A stretch of 64,000 nt of DNA from Bradyrhizobium sp. 141 (GTDB taxonomy: Bacteria; Pseudomonadota; Alphaproteobacteria; Rhizobiales; Xanthobacteraceae): the NCBI RefSeq assembly GCF_023074055.1, contig NZ_JADPKR010000103.1, positions 124,001-188,000 on the forward strand, given 5' to 3'. Below, piece by piece: positions 8,751 to 15,117 of the stretch. Within the stretch, counting starts at the first letter, position 1. The number at the start of each line of letters is the position of its first letter. Both the position numbers and the translations under genes were made by a program. The notes below the pieces were generated by a model. That model was not told where the DNA came from. It saw nothing but the letters and a program-made list of their open reading frames with translations, and did not search any database.

Positions 8751-10130
8751 CTAGATCCTTGCTTCGGCAAGGCTTCCTGCGCCTTCGCCCTGCGGGCTGC
8801 GACGCAGGTAGAACCACCAGGTCAGAGCGAGGCAGGTGGCGTAGAAGGCGAGATAGACCACGAGCGCGAGCTGCGGCCCGCCGGTCATGGCGATCGACTT
8901 GCCGAAACCGGTCGGGATCAGATAGCCACCGACGGCGCCGATGGCGCCGATGAAGCCGACCGCTGCACCGCTCTCGATGCTCGCCGTCTTGAGCGCCACC
9001 GCGCGCGCCGCATCGCCCTTGCCGCGCACCTTGAACAGGTTCTCCTCGCGGAAGATCGAGGGGATCATGCGATAGGTCGAGCCGTTGCCGATGCCCGTCG
9101 TCACGAACAGGATCAGGAACATCGACAGGAAGCCGATGAAATCCTTCTGCCCGACGAAGTAGAGCACGCCGACCGTGGCGCCCGCCATCACGATGAAATT
9201 CCAGAACGTGATGATCGAGCCGCCGATCCTGTCGGCAAGCCAGCCGCCGAGCGGACGCGACAGCGAGCCGACCAGCGGCCCCAGGAACGCGATCGCGATC
9301 GTGACTTGCGGGAACTGCGTCTTGATCAGCAGCGGGAACGCGGCGGAGTAGCCGATGAAGGATCCGAACGTGCCGATATAGAGATACGCCATGATCCAGG
9401 TGTGCTTGCGCTTGACGATGGCAAGCTGGTTCTTCACCGACGATTTCGCTGTGGTGAGGTTGTTCATGAAGAACACGGCACCGAACACGGCGATCGCGAT
9501 CGGCAGCACCCACATCAGGCCGGCGTTCTGGAGGAAGATGCCGTCGACCGGCGTTGCCTGGAACAGGTTGAAGACGGCGAGCGTCATCAGGATCGGGGTC
9601 AGCAGCTGCACGCTGGAGACCCCGATATTGCCACCGGCCGCGTTGAGGCCGAGCGCCCATCCCTTCATCCGGTCGGGGAAGAAGAAGGAGATGTTGGTCA
9701 TGCTGGAGGCGAAGTTGCCGCCGCCGAGACCCGCGGTCGAGGCGATCAGCAGCATCAGCCAGAACGGCGTGTCGGGCTGGCTCACGAAATAGGCAAGCGA
9801 CAGCGTCGGAATGAACAGGATCGCCGCACTGAAGATGGTCCAGTTGCGGCCGCCGAACGTCGTCACTGCGAATGTATAGGGAAAGCGCATCAATGCGCCG
9901 ATCAGGCCCGGCACCGCGACGAGCTGGAACAGCTGGTCGGTGGTGTAGTGGAAGCCCGCCTGCGGCAGCTTGGTGGTGACGATGCTCCAGATCAGCCAGA
10001 CCGAGAAGCCGATATGCTCGGCCACGATCGACCAGATCAGATTGCGTCGCGCGACGGTCTTGCCAGTCGCATTCCAGAACGCCTCATCTTCGGGGCGCCA
10101 GTCTGAAATCCAAGTAGGATTCTTCGTCAT
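8751..10130 (-). CDS. narK: NarK-type nitrate/nitrite transporter
   Basis: A 459-residue inner-membrane MFS transporter of the nitrate/nitrite porter family with about 12 membrane segments. The family signature is present in both halves: GLGGGNFASSMTNISFFFP after TM4 and IGAVGGYLIPTGFG near TM11. A conserved Arg lies in LMRFPYTF and a second in TYRMIPSIF. It probably exchanges nitrate and nitrite, adding capacity to the ABC importer and exporting nitrite that would become toxic. It is the first gene of narK-bjgb-flp-nasC. A sigma-54-like element lies about 146 nt upstream of its ATG, leaving a leader of about 135 nt with hairpins. Confidence 0.95.
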   Translation of the reverse strand: MTKNPTWISDWRPEDEAFWNATGKTVARRNLIWSIVAEHIGFSVWLIWSIVTTKLPQAGFHYTTDQLFQLVAVPGLIGALMRFPYTFAVTTFGGRNWTIFSAAILFIPTLSLAYFVSQPDTPFWLMLLIASTAGLGGGNFASSMTNISFFFPDRMKGWALGLNAAGGNIGVSSVQLLTPILMTLAVFNLFQATPVDGIFLQNAGLMWVLPIAIAVFGAVFFMNNLTTAKSSVKNQLAIVKRKHTWIMAYLYIGTFGSFIGYSAAFPLLIKTQFPQVTIAIAFLGPLVGSLSRPLGGWLADRIGGSIITFWNFIVMAGATVGVLYFVGQKDFIGFLSMFLILFVTTGIGNGSTYRMIPSIFREENLFKVRGKGDAARAVALKTASIESGAAVGFIGAIGAVGGYLIPTGFGKSIAMTGGPQLALVVYLAFYATCLALTWWFYLRRSPQGEGAGSLAEARI

Positions 10131-10154
10131 TGAGTATCCCTTCTAGGCTCACCG

Positions 10155-10168
10155 CTGCGTCGTTGCAG
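10155..10168 (-). promoter_or_regulatory. narK leader hairpin with hexaloop (NasT-type candidate)
   Basis: Reading the minus strand, CTGC-AACGAC-GCAG forms a 4-bp stem with a six-base loop. The loop has A at position 1 and G at position 4, the pattern reported for RNA hairpins bound by ANTAR regulators such as NasT/NasR. A second candidate hairpin (GCCTC/GAGGC, five-base loop) lies just upstream at 10176-10190. The element falls in the untranslated leader 25 nt before the narK ATG. The stem is short, so support is modest. Confidence 0.35.
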
Positions 10169-10275
10169 GCTCTGCCTCACATGGAGGCGCGCTCCGAGGC
10201 TTCACCCCGGTGGCGAGTTCACGATGCTGATTGATGGTGTTGAGGGACGTCGTCGTTGGCGTCGCGCAAAGACAT

Positions 10276-10291
10276 TTCAATTTCCGTGCCA
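10276..10291 (-). promoter_or_regulatory. Sigma-54-type promoter of narK operon
   Basis: The minus strand reads TGGCACGGAAATTGAA. This matches the -24/-12 consensus TGGCACG-N4-TTGCA/T, including the invariant GG and the 10-nt spacing, except that the -12 dinucleotide is GA instead of GC. Two NtrC-like palindromes lie 95 to 130 bp upstream, as expected for an enhancer-dependent promoter. The same arrangement is found upstream of nrtA. Confidence 0.6.
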
Positions 10292-10384
10292 ATTGCGCGC
10301 ACGCTGGAAATACAGAGATTTCAGGACGTTATTCGCATTGCCCGAATTTGTTGCAGGGCTTTTCCGCTCGCTAAATTTGCGATT

Positions 10385-10419
10385 CGCTCAATCCTTGTGC
10401 GGCGCACAAGGATTGAGCG
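10385..10419. promoter_or_regulatory. Paired NtrC-like sites in a 35-bp perfect palindrome
   Basis: Two 16-bp arms (10385-10400 and 10404-10419) are perfect inverted copies around a 3-nt centre. The element can be read as two 15-bp NtrC-type sites 3 nt apart: GCTC-N7-GTGC (10386-10400) and GCAC-N7-GAGC (10404-10418). The NtrC consensus is GCAC-N7-GTGC. Its edge is 94 bp upstream of the narK sigma-54 element. A related pair stands 95 bp upstream of the nrtA promoter with 24 identical bases. It also follows nrtC and could act as a terminator hairpin, but it has no T-tract on the minus strand. Confidence 0.6.
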
Positions 10420-10466
10420 GGATGTCGATTAATTAGGCGCGTGCATGTCTCGCGTTAACATTCGGT

Positions 10467-11261
10467 TTACGCGGCCTCGACGAAGCGATGACGCTCGTAG
10501 AGGAATTCGAGCACGCGCTGCCGGCACTTCAAGTAGGTGGCGTTGGTCGCGAGATCGAGCCGCTTGCGCGGACGCGCCAGCGGCACCTCCAGCACCTCGC
10601 CGATGCGCGCGCTCGGCCCGTTCGTCATCATCACGATGCGGTCGGACAACAGCACGGCCTCGTCGACGTCGTGGGTGATCATCAAAATGGTGTTGCCGAG
10701 CTTCTGATGCAGCGCCATCACCGAGTCCTGCAGATGCGCGCGGGTCAGCGCGTCGAGCGCGCCGAACGGCTCGTCGAGCAGCAGCACCTTCGGCTCCATG
10801 GCCAGCGCCCGCGCGATGCCGACACGCTGCTTCATGCCGCCGGAGATCTCCGAGGGCCGCTTGTCCCTGGCATGGGCCATCTGCACGAGGTTGAGATTAT
10901 GCATCACCCAGGCGTCGCGCTCGGCGCGGGACTTGGTCTTGGCGAAGACCTTGTCGACGCCGAGCCTGACGTTCTCGTAGACGGTCAGCCAAGGCAACAA
11001 GCTGTGGTTCTGGAACACCACGGCGCGGTCGGGCCCGGGCGAGTTGACCTCGCGGTTTTCCAGCAGCACGCCGCCGGTGGTGGCGTTGGTCAGGCCTGCG
11101 ATGATGTTGAGCAGGGTCGACTTGCCGCAACCGGAATGGCCGATGATCGAGACGTATTCGCCCTTCTCGATCGTCAGGTTGATCTCCTTGAGCACCTCGG
11201 TGGTGGCGGCGCCGCGGGTGAAGATCTTGTCGATATGGTCGAGTTTCAGATAGGCGGTCAT
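10467..11261 (-). CDS. nrtC: Nitrate ABC transporter, ATP-binding protein
   Basis: A 264-residue ATPase of the nitrate/sulfonate/taurine ABC family on the cytoplasmic face of the NrtABC importer. Walker A is GHSGCGKST, the signature is SGGMKQR, Walker B is VLLLDEPFGALD, and the switch histidine is in MITHD. It is the short single-domain form, without the NrtA-like regulatory C-terminal domain found on cyanobacterial NrtC. Third gene of nrtABC, 13 nt after nrtB. The 336-nt gap to narK contains the NtrC-like palindrome, the sigma-54 promoter and the narK leader. Confidence 0.93.
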   Translation of the reverse strand: MTAYLKLDHIDKIFTRGAATTEVLKEINLTIEKGEYVSIIGHSGCGKSTLLNIIAGLTNATTGGVLLENREVNSPGPDRAVVFQNHSLLPWLTVYENVRLGVDKVFAKTKSRAERDAWVMHNLNLVQMAHARDKRPSEISGGMKQRVGIARALAMEPKVLLLDEPFGALDALTRAHLQDSVMALHQKLGNTILMITHDVDEAVLLSDRIVMMTNGPSARIGEVLEVPLARPRKRLDLATNATYLKCRQRVLEFLYERHRFVEAA

Positions 11262-11274
11262 GTGCCCCTCTCCT

Positions 11275-12165
11275 TCAATTCTGCGCGGTGCCGCGGGTGA
11301 CGAATTTGCCGAGACCCGCGATCAGGCGGTCCAGCACGAAGCCGACGATGCCGACATAGAACAGCGCGAGGATGATCTCGCTGATATGCGAGGAGTTCCA
11401 GGCGTCCCAGATGAAGAAGCCGATGCCGACGCCGCCGATCAGCATTTCAGCCGCGATGATGGCGAGCCATGACAGCCCGATGCCGATGCGCAGGCCCGTG
11501 AAGATGTAAGGCGCGGCCGCCGGGATCATGATCTTGGCGAAGAATTCGAGCGGGTTGAGCTGCACCACCGCGGCGACGTTGCGATAGTCCTGCGGGATGT
11601 TGCGGATGCCGACGGCGGTGTTGATGATGATCGGCCAGATCGAGGTGATGAAGATGACGAAGATCGCCGAGGGCTGGCCGTCACGGAAGGCCGCGAGCGA
11701 CAGCGGCAACCAGGCCAGCGGCGGGATGGTGCGCAGCACCTGGAACAGCGGATCGAGCCCGCGCATCGCCCAGACCGACTGTCCGACCAGCACGCCGAGC
11801 GCGATGCCGGCGATCGCCGAGAGCGAATAGCCGAAGGCGACGCGCTGCAGACTGGCAGAGAGATGCCAGAACAGACCCTTGTCGATGCCGCCATGGTCGA
11901 AGAACGGATCGAGGATCAGCTCCTTGGTATCCCTGAACACTTTTGACGGCGGCGGCAGTGCCGAGCCGGCTCGGCGGCAGATCAGCTCCCAGACCAGCGT
12001 GAGCAGCGCGATCACGACCAGCGGCGGGATCACGCGCACGGCGGTCTCCCTTGCCATGCGTGCGTAGGCATCCGTGCGCGGGGGACGCTTTGGCGTCATC
12101 GCAACGACCGGCGCGATGGTGGCGGCAGGCGTCACAGTCTCGATCTTGGCGGCAGACATATTCAT
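11275..12165 (-). CDS. nrtB: Nitrate ABC transporter, permease
   Basis: A 296-residue inner-membrane permease of the BPD_transp_1 family. A polar N-terminal stretch of about 45 residues is followed by about six membrane segments. The EAA-type loop that contacts the ATPase is visible as EFFAKIMIPAAAPYIFTGLRIG. It pairs with NrtC and receives nitrate from NrtA. Two possible starts two codons apart (MNM) do not change the interpretation. It lies 60 nt downstream of nrtA with a strong hairpin in the gap. Confidence 0.92.
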   Translation of the reverse strand: MNMSAAKIETVTPAATIAPVVAMTPKRPPRTDAYARMARETAVRVIPPLVVIALLTLVWELICRRAGSALPPPSKVFRDTKELILDPFFDHGGIDKGLFWHLSASLQRVAFGYSLSAIAGIALGVLVGQSVWAMRGLDPLFQVLRTIPPLAWLPLSLAAFRDGQPSAIFVIFITSIWPIIINTAVGIRNIPQDYRNVAAVVQLNPLEFFAKIMIPAAAPYIFTGLRIGIGLSWLAIIAAEMLIGGVGIGFFIWDAWNSSHISEIILALFYVGIVGFVLDRLIAGLGKFVTRGTAQN

Positions 12166-12195
12166 CGCAATATTTCTCCGGCTGCAAAAGGCGAT

Positions 12196-12217
12196 GCGGC
12201 CGCCTAAAGGCGGCCGC
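12196..12217 (-). other. Intercistronic hairpin between nrtA and nrtB
   Basis: A perfect 9-bp stem, GCGGCCGCC and GGCGGCCGC, with a TAAA loop, 9 nt past the nrtA stop region. There is no T-tract. Hairpins after binding-protein genes often protect the upstream mRNA, so that the periplasmic binding protein is made in excess over the membrane components; that role here is inferred. Confidence 0.55.
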
Positions 12218-12225
12218 TGGCTCCA

Positions 12226-13545
12226 TCAGACTTCGACGCGCTTGATCGCGAGCGACTTCAGATAGGCAGCCGGATTTTCCGGATCGAATACCTTGCCGTC
12301 GAAGAGGGTCTCCTTGCCGCGCGAGGTGGAGGTTGGAATGTCCGAGGCCGCGACACCGAGCGTCTTGGCCGCATCGCGCCACATGTCCTCGCGATTGACC
12401 TTGGCGATCAGCGCCTTGCTATCGAAGCCGGCTTCGTATTTGCCCCAGCGGATGTCCTCCGTCATGAACCAGAGATCGTGGCTCTGGAATGGATAGGAGG
12501 CATGGTCGCGCCAGTACTTCATGATGTGCGGCGAGTTCTCGACCACCTTGCCCGGAATGCCGTAGTCGAACTTGCCCTTGGCGCGATCGGCGATGTCCTC
12601 GACCGGGCAGTTGATCCACTGCCGCTTGGCCATGATGGTGGCGAGTTCCTCCTTGTTCTCCATCTTGTCGGCCCATTGCTGCGCCTCCATCACCGCCATC
12701 AGGATCGCTTTCGCAGCCTTCGGGTTCTTGTCGACCCAGGCTGCGCGCATGCCGAGCGATTTTTCCGGATGCTTGCTCCAGATCTCGCCGGTGTTGACGG
12801 CGGTGTAGCCGATGCCCTGATGGACGAGCTGGCCAGGCCACGGTTCGCCGACGCAGAAGGCGTCCATGGTGCCGACCTTCATGTTGGCCACCATCTGCGG
12901 CGGCGGCACGGTGATGGTCTCGACGTCCTTGTCGGGATCGATGCCGCCGGCGGCGAGCCAATAGCGAACCCAGAGATCATGGGTGCCGCCCGGGAAGGTC
13001 ATTGCCACCTTCACCGACTTGCCCTCGGCCTTCTTCTTGTCGAAGGCCACCTTGAGCGGCGCCGCATCGGCGCCGATCTTGAGGTCGGCGTATTCCTTGG
13101 CGACCGAGATGCACTGCGCATCGAGATTGAGCCGCGCCAGGATGTACATCGGCGTCGGCTGGTTATTCTGCGTCACCCTGCCGGCGGAGATCAGATACGG
13201 CATGGGGGTGAGGATATGCGCGCCGTCGATGCCGTTGCCCTCGGAGCCAAGCACGAGATTGTCGCGCGTGGTGCCCCAGGAGGCCTGCTTCTGCACGTCG
13301 ACATCAGGCATGCCGTATTTGGCGAACAGGCCCTTGTCCTTGGCGACGAAGAGCGGGCCGGCATCGCTCAGCGCGATGAAGCCGAGCTTGGCGCCCTTGA
13401 CTTCGGGGCCTGCGTCCTGCGCGAAGGCGCCGGCGGGAAAATTTAGTTTAGCGGCGGCGAGAAGTGCGGCGGTCGAGCCTGCGGCCTTCAACAATTGGCG
13501 GCGGCTGAGCCCGTTGTCCGAGGGCCGGCGGGTGCGCTTGGTCAT
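12226..13545 (-). CDS. nrtA: Nitrate ABC transporter, substrate-binding protein
   Basis: A 439-residue periplasmic nitrate-binding protein of the NrtA/SsuA family. It has a twin-arginine-type signal (SRRQLLKAAG followed by an Ala-rich hydrophobic stretch and AFAQ), so it is probably exported folded by Tat. It captures nitrate for NrtB/NrtC. The ATG at 13543-13545 has AAGGACG 7 nt upstream; an in-frame extension to 13674 would bury the signal peptide and is rejected. It is the first gene of nrtABC, expressed from a sigma-54-type promoter about 180 nt upstream and divergent from the FNT channel gene. Confidence 0.94.
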   Translation of the reverse strand: MTKRTRRPSDNGLSRRQLLKAAGSTAALLAAAKLNFPAGAFAQDAGPEVKGAKLGFIALSDAGPLFVAKDKGLFAKYGMPDVDVQKQASWGTTRDNLVLGSEGNGIDGAHILTPMPYLISAGRVTQNNQPTPMYILARLNLDAQCISVAKEYADLKIGADAAPLKVAFDKKKAEGKSVKVAMTFPGGTHDLWVRYWLAAGGIDPDKDVETITVPPPQMVANMKVGTMDAFCVGEPWPGQLVHQGIGYTAVNTGEIWSKHPEKSLGMRAAWVDKNPKAAKAILMAVMEAQQWADKMENKEELATIMAKRQWINCPVEDIADRAKGKFDYGIPGKVVENSPHIMKYWRDHASYPFQSHDLWFMTEDIRWGKYEAGFDSKALIAKVNREDMWRDAAKTLGVAASDIPTSTSRGKETLFDGKVFDPENPAAYLKSLAIKRVEV

Positions 13546-13640
13546 GTGTCGTCCTTTGCATCGTTGCAGAATTGATGGCGTCAGTGCACACGAGCAGCCC
13601 GTCCGTCCGGCGGCGCCGTCTTTGGCGCATGCGAACGCAC

Positions 13641-13659
13641 GACGGGGAAAACCCCCGTC
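13641..13659 (-). promoter_or_regulatory. nrtA leader hairpin
   Basis: A perfect 7-bp stem (GACGGGG/CCCCGTC) with a 5-nt loop lies inside the roughly 170-nt untranslated leader between the nrtA sigma-54 element and the ATG. No T-tract follows, and I could not find the hexaloop pattern here, so a role in NasT-type leader control is only a possibility. Confidence 0.4.
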
Positions 13660-13725
13660 TGGTGGCGTCGGCAAGTCGGATGAGAAGTCTCGCGGGACGG
13701 CTTCAATGGCGTCGGCGTGGAACTA

Positions 13726-13741
13726 TTCAAGCTTCATGCCA
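13726..13741 (-). promoter_or_regulatory. Sigma-54-type promoter of nrtABC
   Basis: The minus strand reads TGGCATGAAGCTTGAA: the -24 GG and exact 10-nt spacing to the -12 element are kept, with GA replacing GC at -12 as in the narK promoter. NtrC-like sites lie 95-127 bp upstream. It predicts a transcription start near 13714. Confidence 0.6.
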
Positions 13742-13835
13742 AGCCCGACGACCAAAAAAGCAAATAATAATCAATGTGTTATCGGCATTGCGGCAGGCCG
13801 CCGCATGTCGGCCGCGCATGTGAAACTTGCGGTCT

Positions 13836-13868
13836 GCTCAATCCTTGTGCGGCGCACAAATCTTGTGC
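13836..13868. promoter_or_regulatory. Tandem NtrC-like sites shared by nrtA and FNT promoters
   Basis: Two 15-bp NtrC-type sites lie 3 nt apart: GCTC-N7-GTGC at 13836-13850 and a full-consensus GCAC-N7-GTGC at 13854-13868. The first 24 bases are identical to 10386-10409 upstream of narK. The pair is 95 bp from the nrtA sigma-54 element on one side and 95 bp from the FNT sigma-54 element on the other, so one enhancer could drive both divergent operons. Confidence 0.62.
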
Positions 13869-13962
13869 ACGAGATCAAGCAAGAAGCCGACCAGCGCTGC
13901 CCCGGCAGATCGCACTAAGATCCATGCCGTTGATATTACTATATTTTTCTATTTTTTCGACG

Positions 13963-13978
13963 CGGCACGCAACTTGCT
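13963..13978 (+). promoter_or_regulatory. Sigma-54 promoter of FNT-kinase operon
   Basis: CGGCACGCAACTTGCT matches the sigma-54 consensus at all positions except the first base, with GG-N10-GC spacing. It is the best of the three sigma-54 matches in the nitrate locus. The predicted start near 13990 leaves a leader of about 228 nt before the channel gene, and this leader is rich in hairpins. Confidence 0.7.
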
Positions 13979-13992
13979 TCTCCGTGGACGTC

Positions 13993-14059
13993 AACGAAGA
14001 CTGCGGCTTGCCGCATCGTTGCAGCCTCTGGCGGCTGCATTCGGAAGCTCAACTGCTTC
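13993..14059 (+). promoter_or_regulatory. Three-hairpin leader upstream of FNT channel gene
   Basis: Three consecutive stems lie in the predicted untranslated leader. Hairpin 1 is 13993-14020: TGCGG/CCGCA inside an outer AACGA/TCGTT stem with a one-sided bulge. Hairpin 2 is 14021-14038: GCAGCC/GGCTGC with a six-base loop. Hairpin 3 is 14044-14059: GAAGC/GCTTC with a six-base loop. Tandem hairpins with six-base loops are the shape recognised by NasT/NasR antiterminators, but these loops lack the A at position 1. No clear terminator was found between them and the start codon. Confidence 0.4.
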
Positions 14060-14217
14060 GCGGCCCTCTCCGGCTCAGTCCTCGTGACGCGATTCCCAAG
14101 GCTTCCAAACTTTCAATAGCCCTCGTGCGCGGCAGGCCGGCCCGCACGGCCCAAGATGTTCAGCCGCGCTCTCCCTGAGGGTGTGTCGATCTCACTTACG
14201 AAGCAAAGGAACCATTG

Positions 14218-15057
14218 ATGTCGTATCTCGCGCCTTCGGAATTCGTCACCAAGATGGTGGATGCGGGCGAGTCCAAGATCTTCATGTCCACCCGGGATAC
14301 CATCATCCGCGCCTACATGGCCGGCGCCATCCTCACGCTCGCGGCATGGTTCGCCGTCACGATCAACGTCAACACCGGCCAGCCGCTGATCGGCGCGCTG
14401 CTGTTTCCGGTCGGCTTCGTCATGCTGTACCTGCTGGGCTTCGATCTCCTGACCGGCGTGTTCGTGCTCTCGCCGCTTGCCCTGATCGACAAGCGCCCGG
14501 GCGTCACGATCGGCGGTGTGTTGCGCAATTGGGGCCTCGTCTTCATCGGTAATTTCGCCGGCGCGTTCACTGTCGCCTTCATGATGGCCTTCGTCACGAC
14601 CTTCGGCTTCTCGCAGCCGCCGGACAAGGTCGGTACCGCCATCGGAATCATCGGCGAAAGCCGGACGCTCGGCTATGCCGCGCATGGTGCGGCCGGCATG
14701 GCGACGCTGTTCCTGCGCGGCATGCTCTGCAACTGGATGGTCTCGACCGGTGTCGTCGGCGCCATGATCTCGACCTCGGTCTCCGGTAAGGTCATCGCCA
14801 TGTGGATGCCGATCCTGGTATTCTTCTACATGGTGTTCGAGCATTCCGTCGTGAACATGTTCCTGTTTCCGTCCGGCTTGCTGCTCGGCGCAAAGTTCTC
14901 GATCCTGGACTACCTGATCTGGAACGAGATCCCGACCGTGCTCGGCAACCTCGTCGGCGGCCTCGCCTTCACCGGCATGACCCTCTACACCACGCATGTC
15001 ATGACGCTGCCGAAGCGCCAGGCTGACAAGGCTGCGAAGCCCCGCGTCGCGGCCTGA
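14218..15057 (+). CDS. Formate/nitrite transporter (FNT) family channel
   Basis: A 279-residue inner-membrane protein of the FocA/NirC family with six membrane segments; these work as pentamers. The selectivity residues are present: His209 in VFEHSVVN, the same number as in E. coli FocA, and Asn172 in LCNWM. By its place next to nitrate assimilation genes and its sigma-54/NtrC-type control region, nitrite is the likely substrate (a NirC-like role). The ATG at 14218 has AAAGGA 7 nt upstream; a TTG three bases earlier is also possible. A hairpin terminator follows the stop. Confidence 0.9.
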   Translation: MSYLAPSEFVTKMVDAGESKIFMSTRDTIIRAYMAGAILTLAAWFAVTINVNTGQPLIGALLFPVGFVMLYLLGFDLLTGVFVLSPLALIDKRPGVTIGGVLRNWGLVFIGNFAGAFTVAFMMAFVTTFGFSQPPDKVGTAIGIIGESRTLGYAAHGAAGMATLFLRGMLCNWMVSTGVVGAMISTSVSGKVIAMWMPILVFFYMVFEHSVVNMFLFPSGLLLGAKFSILDYLIWNEIPTVLGNLVGGLAFTGMTLYTTHVMTLPKRQADKAAKPRVAA

Positions 15058-15075
15058 TCGAATACGTCTCGACAA

Positions 15076-15106
15076 GGGAGCCTCGCCCAAGCAGGGTGAG
15101 GCTCCC
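15076..15106 (+). terminator. Hairpin terminator/attenuator after FNT gene
   Basis: A 13-bp stem (GGGAGCCTCGCCC/GGGTGAGGCTCCC, one G-U pair) with a 5-nt loop, followed by TTCCCC. The T-run is weak, so partial read-through into the kinase gene 12 nt later is likely. Confidence 0.6.
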
Positions 15107-15117
15107 TTCCCCTGGTG

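Noticed and set aside
10385..10419. Perfect 35-bp palindrome as a terminator of nrtC
   Set aside because: It has no T-run on the minus strand, a 24-base part recurs upstream of nrtA, and both copies stand 94-95 bp from sigma-54-type promoters. A regulatory role explains it better, though partial termination is not excluded.
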